From contig CM037778.1 of NCBI GenBank assembly GCA_021229015.1, positions 82,069,842 to 82,133,841 on the forward strand: 64,000 nucleotides of DNA, given 5' to 3'. The stretch is from Solen grandis. Lineage: Eukaryota; Mollusca; Bivalvia; Adapedonta; Solenidae. Position 1 is the first letter of the stretch, and each line of letters begins with the position of its first letter. A program made the position numbers and the translations under genes. Shown piece by piece: positions 36,001 through 46,639 of the stretch. A model generated the notes under the pieces. The model saw only the letters and a list, made by a program, of their open reading frames with translations, was not told the origin of the DNA and did not search any database.

Positions 36001-39000
36001 ACCCAATAGTGGTCTCATTATCAAGGTTTTACTGTATATCATTAATATGAAATTATTTCATTCGCAAAAATTAGGGTATACATGTCACTAGGGGTGTGAG
36101 TGATACTAGGCTAAGTGCATTTATTTATATAAGCACTTAGCCTAGTTTTGCTCTCACCCCCAAATGTACTAATTTGACAACATATACTTACCTCCATGAA
36201 AGTTTCTGGGTTAATCCAGTAGGGCCCTAATTCATTAACCACTCTCAGACACAAGCAATGTGAATTTTCAAAGTGATGTTTCATTAAATCTTTAAGTATT
36301 CCAGTGACTAAAACAAGAAAGTCAGTAGAACTGACAGATGCTCCCCGAAGAATGTCATTGTTACAAATAAGGCCTCTTAACTCTCTAAACAGTAAACCAT
36401 ATTATATATTTTTGTTCCTTTTGATGAGACAGAAGATAAAATGGTTAATACTTTGGTGTCCCCCAAGATCACACAGGGGTCAGGCCCCACCCCAAAAATT
36501 TTACTTAGGACCTTTCAGCTCAAAGCTGTTGAAATCCCCATTCCTAAATCATATCTATTCTCCTCATCAGATGAGATGTTTTACCAACTCTAATTTGGAG
36601 ACTTAGTAACAGTTTACTATTTAATATGATAATACGTGTTACTCATCAGATCTTTCATTGATTTTTTTTAAGTTTTTATACTACTGAAAATTAAGTCATA
36701 CATTTCAATGTGTGCTCATATCAAAGAGGTTAACCAACACTCTTGACATATGACTGGATATTTGAAATAGTGTATATTGGCCTAAACAACAATTAGCTGA
36801 CATGATTATGATTGACATTACTAGCATATTGAATTTTGTGGGGTTTTGTTTAAATGATATCTGTTAAATTAGGCAAATGACATGAATATCAGTCAACAAC
36901 ATGGTAGTAGGGGCCATAACTCTCTTAAAAATTGAGGAACCAGGTCACGTCGACGATATGCGTATCTACTCTTGGTAATAAAGCTTCCCATAAAGTTTCA
37001 TTGAATTCAAGCCATTAGTTCCTGAGAAATAGCCCGGACAAGAATCATGCAATATGAACTATAGGCCAAAAAGTCAAGGGGCCATAACTCTGTGAAAAAT
37101 TGAGGAACCAGGTCACGCCGACGATATGCGTATCTACTCTAGTGATAAAGCTTCCCATGAAGTTTCGTTGAATTCAAGCCATTAGTTCCCGAGAAATAGT
37201 CCGGACAAGGAAAGTGTGACGGACAAACGGACGGACGAAGCGGCGACTATATGCGTCACCTTCGGTAAGCATAATTATATTTTTAAATTTGCAAAGGGAA
37301 TAATAACCAGTATTATTCAACTTTTGTACATGGTTCACCATAAAAGAAGAAATGGACTATATCTAATTTTAGAATCATGAGTCAAAAATATAGACTAAGG
37401 AGGCTGATAAATTGTGGTCCAGTACTTTGTGCTTAGGATGGTTTTAAAAATTCTTGCCTCTCAGAGAGATTCAAACTCCAAACCTTTGTAGTCAATGAAC
37501 ACAACCACAGGACCATCACACCATTAACAACCATGCATCTCTCCCAAAGGTATCAGGTTTGTTAAAAACTTAGTGCATTTGAAAAATAAAAAATAATAAA
37601 ATTCAATGACCTTATTAAAAATAAGGCCATTGATTTTTTGTTGTTGTAGTTAATGGGCAGTAATGTACCAGGTACCTTTGATCTCTCCAGCCATATTTAA
37701 GAAAATTGCCTGAGATCATGAAATTTTATGTCATTTAGAACTTGATCACCCTAATTTACACTTACCTGACTTATTTCACTGTTTATAAACTACATGGTCA
37801 GAGCTCAAATTTAATATCTTTTCCCATTCGCAAAAAAAATGCTAGTGGTTTAAAACATAACTGACAAACTTTTTTTTTCTACTCGCATTTAACCGAAAAT
37901 TCAAGTGTTAATATTAAGCCCGGACTCTATTTAAAGTTAAACTCTTTCTCCTATTTCTTTACTGTCCTTAACGCCAGTGCTTTAGATCTATGTGCTTTCT
38001 TTGGTTTGTCGATTTCAGATTCTGTGCAAAGTTCATTAACATCACAAGATATATTTAATAAAAAACTGGATATCTTTCATTTTGACACTGTTCAACTGAT
38101 GATCAAATTCAGCATCAGACACGTTTCCATTGGAAACCAGGAATAGTGAAAAAAAGGCTTCCATGATCATTAAGAGGGTGTGGATAACTTTTATTGATTG
38201 AAAATTAAATTAATATTGTAATTTTAAACTTTAATAATTAGAATCAAAGTTAGAAAATATAGCGGTATTAAGTATTAATTTTCATTAGGGGATATATTAA
38301 TTGAACACAGCAGATGTTTAAACATATATATGTTTGTGTTGTGTAACGTAGTAGACAGACCGGACCCGCTTTTGATACAAGTCATACAATTTACTGGTGT
38401 AAATTTTAATTTTTGATATTAAAACCAAGATAGGATTGTTTAGTTTTGATGATGTTATTATCTTATTGAAATTATCTCATTTAGACATGTTTAAGAAATT
38501 GTTCAAGCCAAAATTTTCACTCGCAAAAAAATGCTAGTGGTTTAAAACATAACTGGCAAACTTTTTTTTTCTACTCGCATTTTGCCGAAAATTCGAGTGT
38601 TAATATTAAGCCCGGACTCTATTTTAAGTTAAACAACCAACTCTTTCTCCTATTTCTTTACTGTCCTTAACGCCAGTGCATTAGATCTATGTGCTTTCTT
38701 TGGTTTGTCGATTTCAGATTCTGTGCAAAGTTCATTGACATCACAAGATATATTTAGTAAACAAGAGGGCCATGATGGCCCTGAATCGCTCACCTGAGTA
38801 CCATTGCTTCAACTGATGTCAAGGTTTTTAAACAGACAAGGATTCTGATATAACTTAATCTAAAACATTTTACCCCTGACAATACTACACACCAAATATC
38901 TAAGCAATGGGCCATATGGTTTCAGAGAAGACTTGGGCGCAGGGTCATTTATCACCGTAGGGCCAAGACTTTGAAAATCTTTGTAATGAACCATAAGATG

Positions 39001-42000
39001 CTACTACATACCAAAAATCTTAGCTCTAGGCCTTATTGATTCATAGAAGAAGATTTTTTAAGATTTTCCTATTTAACTCTATGTAAAACAAGTGACCCCT
39101 GGTGGGGGGTCATTTATCACCATAGGGCTATGATTTGTACAATCTTGGTAGTGGCCCATAAGATGATGCTTCATACCAAATATCTAAGCTCTAGGCCTTA
39201 TGCATTCATGGAAGAAGATTTTTTAAGATTTTCCTATATAACTCTGTGTAAAACAAGTGACCCCTGGTGCGGGGTCATTTATCACCATAGGGCTATGATT
39301 TGTACAATCTTGGTAGTGGCCCATAAGATGATGCTACATACCAAATATCTAAGCTCTAGGCCTTATGATTCATGGAAGAAGATTTTTTAAGATTTTCCTA
39401 TATAACTCTATGTAAAACAAGTGACCCCTGGTGCGGGGTCATTTATCACCATAGGGCTATGATTTGTACAATCTTGGTAGTGGCCCATAAGATGATGCTT
39501 CATACCAAATATCTAAGCTCTAGGCCTTATGCATTCATGGAAGAAGATTTTTTAAGATTTTCCTATATAACTCTATGTAAAACAAGTGACCCCTGGTGCG
39601 GGGTCATTTATCACCATAGGGCTATGATTTGTACAATCTTGGTAGTGGCCCATAAGATGATGCTACATACCAAATATCTAAGCTCTAGGCCTTATGGATT
39701 CATAGAAGAAGATTTTTTAAGATTTTTCTATATAACTCTATGTAAAACAAGTGACCCCTGGTGCGGGGTCATTTATCACCATAGGGCTATGATTTGTACA
39801 ATCTTGGTAGTGGCCCATAAGATGATGCTACATACCAAAAATCAAAAGGCTAGGCCTTGTGGTTTAAAAATGACCCCTGGGGCGGGGCCAATTTTGACCC
39901 CAGGGTCATAATTTGTACAATCCTGGTAGACAGTCATAAGATCATGCTACATACCAAAAATCAAAAGGCTAGGCCTTGTGGTTTCAGAGAAGAAGATTTT
40001 TTAAATTTTCATTTTTAAAATCTATTTTTAGCTCCTGTGACCTAATTATGCGATGGACCAGAACCATTTATACAACTTTAGTAGAGCTTCATCCAAGGAA
40101 CATTCCTGCAAAATATTTTTCAAATTGGCCAAGCCGTTTAGGAGGAGATGTTGTTTGAAGCAATTGTTGACGCCGGACGCACGCACGGACGCACGCACGG
40201 ACGCACGGACGACGGACGACGGACGCCGGACAAAAGGCGATCAGAAAAGCTCACCTTGAGCACGTTGTGCTCATGTGAGCTAAAAACTGGATATCTTTCA
40301 TTTTGACACTGTTCAACTGATGATCAAATTCAGCATCAGACACGTTTCCATTGGAAACCAGGAATAGTGAAAAAAAGGCTTCCATGATCATTAAGAGGGT
40401 GTGGATAACTTTTATTGATTGAAAATTAAATTAATATTGTAATTTTAAACTTTAATAATTAGAATCAAAGTTAGAAAATATAGCGGTATTAAGTATTAAT
40501 ATTCATTAGGGGAAATATTAATTGAAAACAGCAGATTTTTTAACATATATATGTTTGTGTTGTGTAACGTAGTTGAAAGACCGGACCCACTTTTGATACA
40601 TGTCATACAATTTACTGGTGTAAATTTTGCTTTTGATATTAAAACCAAGATAGGATTGTTTAGTTTTGATGATGTTATTGATTATCTTATTGAAATTATC
40701 TCATTTAGACATGTTTAAGGAAATGTTCAAGCCAAAATTTTCACTCACATAAAAATGCTAGTGGTTTAAAACATAACTCACAAACTTCATTTTCTACTCG
40801 CATTTTGCTGAAATGCGAGTGTTAATTTTGAGCCCTAATGGTATAAGACCGCAAACTGATCTATGCACCATTCCAGTTTTTAGCAGTGAAAACTAAACCC
40901 CAGATTTCTGATCCATGGCTATATCAACTGCTCACAAACAGTATTACAAACAAAACAATGTTTTTGTATAAATCGGGTTACACTTTGACTAACCATTATC
41001 CCAGTGTAGCCAGTGAAACAATTTGAATACATCATGTAAATACTGAAAATGTCCACAAGACTTGTAAAAGTTGCTTTCGAATACAATGTTGTGAAAACAT
41101 TAGGGCATGCTTACCTGACAGGTACGGGAGACTCGCCACTCCTGTTTGTGTAGTTCACAATGGCGTTAAACGTCTGATTAAACCACTGCCAGAATATCAC
41201 CTCCTTTGGTGTTCTGGGAATAAAAAGTGAGCCATATTAATGATATGGTAGCTATTGGTTTTGTTTTCAACATTTATACTTCCCAAAAAGGAAATTTATT
41301 TTCATCATTTCTTTTTATATTTTATAGATACCCGTGTCAAATAATCTTTAAATATGCCATTTCTTGGTCAAACTGAACCATTTTTTTTTCTTCAGAAAAT
41401 CTATTGGGAATTTCTACAATCATATTGAGATAAACATATACTTTCTTGTACTGAAAATATAGCCAAATATTTGTTATAAACACAGCTGGAAAAGAACACT
41501 GAATACTTAATTACGGTAGTAAGCCAAATTGTAGGAACAATTTTGATGTTTTGTGTTTATGTTTATGGTGTTGACATAATTTCCTGTAAATCTATGTTTA
41601 CATTACACCTTAGGAAGGCCTTATTAACCAATAACCAACACAATGCTTTGCCACAGAATAAGAAGCTGTGACAACCAGACAAGGTATTTTACACAAATTC
41701 CAAGTCAAAAGGGGCCATAAATGTATCAAAAATTTACAGATTTTACCCAAAATCAAATCTTGTCTTTATTTATGAGATAAACATGCATACAAAATGTATC
41801 TATATCTGTTGAGCCTACGATGACTTATCAAGTGGACAAGTATTTTTGGCAAATTGTAAGTCATCAAGGGGCCATAACTGTAGCAAAAATATACAAATAT
41901 TGCCCTTTGTTAAACATGGCCTTCATGAACAAGTGTACCAAGAATCATATAAACCTGTCAACCTGTTTGTGAACTTGATCAGATAACCAACAGACTTACC

Positions 42001-42364
42001 AACAAACTCAATCCTATAAATAATTTCTTTTTACATTAACACAAGAGTTTTAGAATTCAAAATGGTTGAGATAATATAAAATGTAACAAGCCATATTTTT
42101 TTCAATACTGAAAATTATTTAGTATTAATCTTATTGTTAAGCATAAAAAGTTATCTCCCTTTTTATTTATCAAATTCTCCCAAACAGACTTACTTGTAAA
42201 AGGTCATCATACAGCCGGTGATGGTCATGTTACACGGGACCTGAGCTGACATGCGGCCAAATATAAACATCTTCTCTTTCGTATCAGGGTGGTAAGCTGA
42301 GTCATACAGGTGTTTGGCTTCCCATATTTGGTCATCCGTGAGATCCTTTAATTCATCTCCTGCC
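26975..42364 (-). CDS. SFXN: Sideroflexin (SFXN1/3-type), nine exons, N-terminal exon missing
   Basis: Mitochondrial inner-membrane carrier of the sideroflexin family; vertebrate SFXN1 imports serine for one-carbon metabolism. I assembled nine minus-strand exons: 42364-42194, 41213-41115, 34986-34911, 33523-33438, 32581-32454, 32098-32049, 31183-31134, 27860-27813 and 27071-26975. Every junction has GT-AG and every phase matches, giving about 267 residues. Diagnostic pieces in order are [83 protein letters not shown] and the terminal RVYFNKGL. The family is about 320 residues. The first about 55 residues, including the usual TDPR region, are not found and should precede 42364; the N gap at 50988 is a candidate. 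Introns are filled with mobile elements. Confidence 0.93.
27129..27438 (-). mobile_element. SINE family A, full-length with tRNA-like head
   Basis: On the minus strand it begins GTCCCTGGTGGCTGAGTGG, with box A TGGCTGAGTGG and box B GGTTCGATCCC, continues through the family A body and ends CTGTCGGTGGGACGTTAAAC plus (CAAA)n. It lies in the last intron of sideroflexin. This copy shows that family A is tRNA-derived. Confidence 0.88.
27813..27860 (-). CDS. SFXN: Sideroflexin exon h
   Basis: Encodes [15 protein letters not shown], conserved in SFXN1/3. Acceptor CATTTTCAG, donor GTATGT. Confidence 0.93.
28089..28330. mobile_element. piggyBac-like MITE with central hairpin, copy 3
   Basis: Flanked by TTAA on both sides; orientation opposite to copies 1 and 2. 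Intronic in sideroflexin. Confidence 0.85.
28733..30706. mobile_element. Helitron/HINE-like composite element, about 310-bp tandem core
   Basis: Starts ACAAGAGGCCCATGATGGCC then TCGCTCACCTGAG. It ends with a GACGAC-rich tract and AAGCTCACCTTGAGCAC-TTT-GTGCTCAGGTGAGCTAA, a hairpin followed by CTAA. The core holds five to six tandem units starting at about 28779, 29085, 29408, 29727, 30044 and 30363 (306-323 bp). Non-coding. The terminal inverted GCTCACCTGAG/CTCAGGTGAGC, terminal hairpin and central tandem repeats fit Helentron-derived HINE ('pearl'-type) elements; this classification is inference. It sits in a sideroflexin intron. Confidence 0.75.
29085..30363. repeat. Tandem array, unit about 306-323 bp
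   Basis: Each unit contains GGTTGACCCAAGGAACATCT, GTTGCCATGGCAACCAG (a palindromic core), CAGTGGTTTCAGAGGAGATG and CCCCGCCCCTGGCGGCCATG. Length differences are mostly in a T-rich tract. Confidence 0.92.
31134..31183 (-). CDS. SFXN: Sideroflexin exon g
   Basis: Encodes [16 protein letters not shown], start of the last membrane part. Acceptor TTTCTTCCAG, donor GTAAGT. Confidence 0.93.
31467..31787. mobile_element. piggyBac-like MITE, copy 4, interrupted by a SINE tail
   Basis: TTAA-flanked, same family. Its hairpin arm is split at 31652-31713 by a short family A SINE tail. Confidence 0.88.
31652..31713 (-). mobile_element. Extremely 5'-truncated SINE family A insertion
   Basis: About 62 bp containing only the tail (plus strand AACGTCCCACCGACAG onward), flanked by a 17-bp duplication ACTCGCAGGCTGATCTG at 31635-31651 and 31714-31730. 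Confidence 0.85.
32049..32098 (-). CDS. SFXN: Sideroflexin exon f
   Basis: Encodes [17 protein letters not shown]. Acceptor GTATTTCAG, donor GTAAGA. The small exon fits both neighbouring phases. Confidence 0.93.
32454..32581 (-). CDS. SFXN: Sideroflexin exon e
   Basis: Encodes [16 protein letters not shown] then [20 protein letters not shown]. Acceptor ATTTTACAG, donor GTGAGT. Confidence 0.95.
33438..33523 (-). CDS. SFXN: Sideroflexin exon d
   Basis: Encodes [20 protein letters not shown] then INIPCMRS. The NCINIP motif is typical of sideroflexins. Acceptor TTCCCCCAG, donor GTAGGT. Confidence 0.95.
33683..33710. repeat. Small inverted repeat
   Basis: AACGGGGCC and GGCCCCGTT flank a short A/T loop; possible edge of a degraded element reaching AGGGGCCTTATTCC near 34031. 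Confidence 0.5.
34158..34568. mobile_element. Composite tandem-repeat element ending in a hairpin
   Basis: Units with GTGTGAAAAGTTTGAAAAGG and ACGGTATTGAAGT-AGAGCC repeat two to three times about 165 bp apart. They are followed by a CCCACCCAGCCA tract and the hairpin TACGCCCCATCTTAAGATGGGCGTA. The order tandem core, simple GC-rich tract, terminal hairpin is the same as in the HINE-like elements, but the sequence differs. Confidence 0.55.
34576..34640 (-). mobile_element. Diverged SINE family A fragment
   Basis: TGTGATACCACACTCAGTCAC and GACCAACCAGTACTGG match the minus-strand family A body. Confidence 0.5.
34660..34815. mobile_element. Fragment of the TTAA palindromic-end MITE
   Basis: TACAGTATTTTGG, TTCTACAGTC-GCATGGCAA and AAATATTCATGAGGTAAA follow the same order as 24365-24500. 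Confidence 0.5.
34911..34986 (-). CDS. SFXN: Sideroflexin exon c
   Basis: Encodes [20 protein letters not shown] and INKLVS, a glycine/alanine-rich membrane segment. Acceptor TATATTTCAG lies only 15 bp from the end of a Tigger-like element (35001-36036). Donor GTATGT. Confidence 0.93.
35001..36036. mobile_element. Tigger/pogo-like element next to a splice acceptor
   Basis: TACAGTAAAACCTCACTCTG at the left and AAGGTTTTACTGTA at the right are inverted ends bounded by TA. Interior words such as TATTACGACC and GACCACTTTTAG are repeated in inverse near the ends. No transposase is intact. The left end lies 15 bp from sideroflexin exon c, on its acceptor side. Confidence 0.8.
36091..36160. repeat. 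28-bp-arm inverted repeat (hairpin)
   Basis: Arms 36091-36118 and 36133-36160 pair at about 24 of 28 positions, sharing CTAGGCTAAGTGC, around a TATA-rich 14-nt loop. Possibly a tiny MITE; otherwise unexplained. Confidence 0.7.
36905..37270. mobile_element. Short composite repeat element fragment
   Basis: Two tandem copies about 170 bp apart of AGGGGCCATAACTCT-TGA, CACGTCGACGATATGCGTAT-like and CAAGCCATTAGTTCC, followed by a GACGGACAAACGGACGGACG tract. It resembles the 3' part of the other GACGGACG-tailed elements. Confidence 0.6.
38761..40283. mobile_element. HINE-like composite element, 165-bp tandem core
   Basis: Begins ACAAGAGGGCCATGATGGCC and TCGCTCACCTGAG. It ends with a GACGGACGC tract and GCTCACCTTGAGCACG-TTG-TGCTCATGTGAGCTAA. 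The core has units at about 39151, 39315, 39480, 39645 and 39810. The uninterrupted sister unit near 38050 gives the empty site, showing no long target duplication. Confidence 0.8.
39130..39911. repeat. Tandem array, unit 165 bp
   Basis: Units contain GTGGCCCATAAGATGATGCT, CTAAGCTCTAGGCCTTATG and GACCCCTGGTGCGGGGTCAT. Because 165 is divisible by three, a plus-strand frame stays open across units and looks like a 55-residue repeat protein; this is a by-product of the repeat. Confidence 0.92.
41115..41213 (-). CDS. SFXN: Sideroflexin exon b
   Basis: Encodes [17 protein letters not shown] and [16 protein letters not shown], a family hallmark. Donor GTAAGC. Confidence 0.95.
42194..42364 (-). CDS. 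SFXN: Sideroflexin exon a
   Basis: Encodes [11 protein letters not shown] through YDSAYHPDT and [18 protein letters not shown], the most conserved part of the family. Acceptor TTCCCAG at the high-coordinate side and donor GTAAGT. It enters in phase 2 (one base completes a codon), so an upstream coding exon must exist. Confidence 0.95.
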
Positions 42365-42500
42365 CTGGGAACAGACAAAAACTGTTATTTTTCTTTAACA
42401 TTCAAAAGGAGGGAAAGCAGAGGAAAATCAAACAGGATGAACTTATATATATATCAAATCTTATTTTAATTTCCTTGTTAAAAAAATAATAAATAAATAA

Positions 42501-42716
42501 ACAAGAGGGCCATAGTTCTACATGGATCAAGTTTATTTTAGCAACTTTTGTGAAGGTTCACCCAAAGGATTATCCCTGCCTAGTTTAATCAAATTCTGTG
42601 CACCGGTTTCAGAGGAGGTGTCGTTTAACGTAAATTGTTGATGACGCACAACGCATGATGATGGACGCAGGGTGATCCTAAAGCTCACCATGAGCATGCT
42701 GTGCTCAGGTGAGCTA
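42501..42716. mobile_element. Short HINE-like element, deletion derivative
   Basis: ACAAGAGGGCCAT runs straight into the last unit type of the 28.7-30.7 kb element (TACATGGATCAAGTTTATTT) and ends CTCACCATGAGCATGCTGTG then CTCAGGTGAGCTAA. Confidence 0.75.
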
Positions 42717-43521
42717 AAAAATTATATCATATATAAATAAAAAAACAGGGTTTTCCTAAAGAATCACAGAAAGCAGGTTATTTTTAAATTGTAGTAGAAA
42801 GAGTGGTCTGGGGGTCCTATGAAGTATTGTGATTTTTTTCAGTTCCCTTGAATTATTCAACGAGAAACAATATCCTTTTTGTAAGCTGTCCATTTAAACA
42901 TAGCCTGTTTATGACCATGTGTACACATGTAAAAGTGGGTTGATAACATTTGGTTTATTGGCCTCACTTGAATATTTTGCCCTTGTATATTAACTTTATC
43001 ATAATATACATTACAATTGCAACAGAATTACATGTAAAGCCCTTTTCCTATCATTGTTATCAGTCCTTTGCTAATTCATTTGAGAATTATCTTACAGAAT
43101 AACTTTTGTATTTTTAATTTTTCTTCCATGTTAGTTTATTGAGTAAAGTCCTATCTAGAAAACTTCATAATCTTCTATTAAAAAACTTGACCTTATCAAA
43201 AATACTTGGATGCTTCCAATTCATTTCCTTCATATTCATATATTAAAACCCACCTGAATTATTTAAATTTGTGGTGAACTTTATGTTTTTGGCAAGAGAC
43301 AGTATGTTGTTGTCTTTGACAAGATATGAATTCAAACAATGAATAAAGAAAAGCTGGGATTAGGTAAAATGGAGGCTGCAATTCCTGGTTTGCATTAATT
43401 GATAAATCATTGAATATGTGTCCTTTTTTTCATTTAAATTTGATTATATATGATTATATTTGTCTGTGATATCTGTTAAGATGGAAAGAAGGCTGATTAT
43501 AGTTACTGAGATTTCAAAAAG

Positions 43522-43763
43522 TTAACCCTTTCCCTCATATAGACTCATTTTGACGCACTCAATAGGTACCACATAAAGCCTGATCTGCAGAAAAACCACA
43601 GTTAAACCTTACCAAATTTAATTTAAAGTCCTCATTTCCAGACCACTGAGGAGCAGCGAACAGCATAAAACCTGATCAGCCTGCGAGTTATTCGCAGGCT
43701 GATCTGGTTTTATGTTGTTCGCATAGGTCTTTTCATGGTTTCCTCTATGAGGGAAAGGGTTAA
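43522..43763. mobile_element. piggyBac-like MITE with central hairpin, copy 5
   Basis: TTAA on both sides, ends CCCTTTCCCTCATA and TATGAGGGAAAGGG, internal hairpin around TGCGAGTTATTCGCA. Confidence 0.88.
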
Positions 43764-44065
43764 ACAAACACTCTTGCACTGACACATTCAACTAGCAAGA
43801 ATGGTAAGTGAAACAAAGGTGACAACTGATATTCCTGTGTGATATGTGTCTGGCCTGACACTCAATTTTAACAATGTTTGTATTAATTAAACTATTCATT
43901 TATGCATGAAGATATACAAGATTATTTGCAATTTCATTTATAGAAGATTATAATTATGCAACATCAATTGCTATTCATTTATAAAAGATTATAATTAAGT
44001 AACATCAACTGCTGTTTCATTTACATTCCCATATAAACATGTATTACAATTTGTTACCTTCATTA

Positions 44066-44855
44066 TACAGTAGAACCTCGCCAAACCAAACATCGTTAAA
44101 CCGAATTCCTCGCTATTTCGAAGTTTATTTTCGGTCCCGATTTCTTCCCTTCTTATTTTAACTAAAAATAAAATGTTTAATCCGAATTTCGCTATTTCGA
44201 AGTAAAATTCCGGTCCCGAGGTCGCATTTAATGTACATTTTTCAATTTTTATTTCAAAGTCAAATTTCATAAATTTTCGTGAACTAATTATCGTTCTTAT
44301 TATCATTCGTATCCGGGTCAGTAACCCAGTTTATTTTGCGGAGGCAATTGGAGTGATGGCTCAGGCAAGTTTTTCACACCTTTTTTCGAGATTGGGTTGG
44401 GCAACGTGTGTCCCACCGGAAATGTTGATTATTGCTAATCGATGTCTGACAGGTTGCATAATATGCACGTGCCAGAAGATAAACCCAGGTGTCAGATCTT
44501 TAGTACATTCCATGTCATAGCGTTCGTCACCGGCATGCGACGCTACCTGAAGCAGCAGATCGACGGTAAAAATATGTATCATTGTTTGACATGGTAGAAT
44601 GATTATGCTCACCAGAAGCATCTAAGTAGATCATGATATATTTTCATTACTTTTCATAACTTGCAAACAGTATATACGTACACCTAATAGGTGGTTTTCA
44701 TGGCATAACGATTTCCACAATATGCACCGGTAATGAAAACGCAGACATGCAAGCTCACAAACTGAAATTTCCATCAGATTTTTAATCCGAATAATCGTTA
44801 TTTCGAAGTTTTCAGCTTGGTCCCAAGGACTTCGATTTAACGAGGTTCTACTGTA
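44066..44855. mobile_element. Tigger/pogo-like element, non-autonomous
   Basis: TACAGTAGAACCTCG and CGAGGTTCTACTGTA are perfect inverted ends including the TA target. Subterminal TTCGAAGT and GGTCCCGA words recur. Interior frames do not read as a transposase. Confidence 0.88.
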
Positions 44856-44858
44856 TAA

Positions 44859-45587
44859 ACAAGAGGACAAAGGTGGCCCTGGAACACTTACAAGAATACC
44901 ATCAACCTTATAAAACAAATTGGGTCACTTGTTTATTACCTGGTTACCTTCAGCAGCAACTATTCAAATATCAGATACAAAGAATTCTGGTTTCTATAAA
45001 GATAGCTGACCATCTGTTGTTGTTGTTGTATTGGGGTTTACTGTCGCTGCGATAGTATTTCAATCATATAGCGATTTCCAGCTAATTACAGGTGGAGGAA
45101 GACCCCGAGTACACCGAGGTACTCGGGTAGATCCACCAACCTACCGCAAGCCAGCTGGAAGGCTTCCTCATACGAAAAATCCAAAGTCCCTTCCGGGATT
45201 CGAACCCACAGCGGTGAGGGGCTGAGAGATTTGTAGTCTACGACTGTAACCGCTCGGCCACGGCGGCCCCCTGACCATCTGGTCCCATTTTTCAAGGGAT
45301 CAAATATGCTTAACTAAGTCCCTGACCATCTGGTCCCATTTTTCAAGGGATAAACTTAACTAAGTCCTGTAGTGCACCATGAGTTACATGGTATCATTAC
45401 AAAACCAAATATTATCTGAACATTTGTTTCAGAAGAATTTTGAAATTTTCAATATAAAGTATAGAAGAGTGTTCTTTGGAACACATGTGTCACCTGCTGA
45501 AGTGTGACGGAAAAAGTGTGACAGACAGATGGATGGACAGACGACAAAAACGCGATCTCTATGTGTCACCTCTGCTTACAACAGGTG
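44859..45587. mobile_element. HINE-like element of a diverged family, split by a SINE
   Basis: Begins ACAAGAGGACAAAGGTGGCC, close to the other HINE-like starts. It ends near a GACGGACAGACGA-type tract and GTGTCACCTCTGC. Inside is a SINE (45017-45270) and a doubled stretch of about 50 bp starting TGACCATCTGGTCCC at 45272 and 45323. Confidence 0.55.
45017..45270 (-). mobile_element. SINE family B, full-length, nested insertion
   Basis: Minus-strand head GGGGCCGCCGTGGCCGAGCG and box B GGGTTCGAATCCCGG, through to the tail ending in (CAA)n. An 11-bp duplication CTGACCATCTG flanks it at 45006-45016 and 45271-45281. Confidence 0.88.
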
Positions 45588-45716
45588 ACCCAAATGGAAA
45601 CTTGCTGATCCCCAAGGAGCATCATTTTTCAAGGGATCAACTTTATTTTAACAATAATGATAGTGAGCATTTGTGCCATTGGTTTCATAGAAGAATTTTA
45701 AAATATTCTGTAGAGA

Positions 45717-46536
45717 ACAAGAGGGCCATGATGGCCATTAAATCGCTCACCTGAGAAATATTGCCCATATTGCCTTTTATAACACAGTCATACTGAATAC
45801 AAAATCCATGTAGAAGTAAATATACTGAACCTGTGGTACAAATTTTGATGGTTATAGCGATAAAATCAAGTGATCCCTAGGGTGGGGCCAATTTTGTGCC
45901 AAAAGCCACTTAAAAACTTGGTTCTGGTCTACAGGCCATGTTACATACCAAATATCTAAACCCATGATCATCGTTTCTGACAAAAAGATCTTTTAAAGAC
46001 TCCCCTATATAAGTCTATGTAAAATCAAGTGACCCCTGGGGCAGGCCCAATTCTGACCGAAGAGCCATGATTTGAACAACTTGGTAGATATCTATAAGGC
46101 CATGTAACACATCAAATATCTAAACTCCAGGAAAATTTTAAGCCTATGTAAAATCAAGTGACGCCTGGGGCGGAGCCAATTTTGACCGAAGAGCCATGAT
46201 TTGAACAATCTTGGTTGAGGTTCACTACGCAATGCTACACACCAAATATCTAAGTTCTAGGCCTTGCAGAAAAAGATTTTCAGAATTTGCAAAATTTGCA
46301 TTTTTAAAATCTATTTTTAGCTCCTGTGACCTACTTTTTCAACCAATCAAAATAATTTGAACAACTTTATGATAGAGGACATCATAAGGATGATTCCTGT
46401 GAAGTTTGGTCAAGATCTATTCAGCAGTTTAGGTGGAGATGTTGTTTAAAGGAAATTGTTGACGCCAGACACATGGACAACTGACACCGGACAAAAGGCA
46501 ATCACAATAGCTCACCACGAGCACGTTGTGCTGTTA
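45717..46536. mobile_element. HINE-like composite element
   Basis: ACAAGAGGGCCATGATGGCC, TCGCTCACCTGAG at the start; GACGCCAGACACATGGACAA, then GCTCACCACGAGCACG-TTG-TGCTG at the end, with the final hairpin arm eroded. The core has two to three units with AAATCAAGTGACCCCTGGGG and CATGATTTGAACAA. Confidence 0.7.
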
Positions 46537-46639
46537 AAAAAGGAAACTAAAGCTGAACCACTTGGGGCCAAATTTTTCAAGGGAAAAACATTTCTTCATT
46601 TAGCAATTATGGTAGAGGGCTATATGGTGACAATTTTGA

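Larger units (their letters stand above)
37829..40840. repeat. Tandem segmental duplication, unit about 690 bp
   Basis: A unit starting TGCTAGTGGTTTAAAACATA runs 37829-38520. It is repeated from about 38521, where it is split by the element at 38761-40283 and resumes to about 40740. A third partial start follows at 40755. All are in a sideroflexin intron. Confidence 0.85.

Noticed and set aside
39130..39911. Repeat protein with a 55-residue unit
   Set aside because: The frame stays open only because the 165-bp unit is divisible by three; it lies inside a mobile element and shows no start context or domain.
44361..44621. Transposase remnant in the Tigger-like element
   Set aside because: The translated frame shows no DDE-type catalytic spacing or DNA-binding domain.
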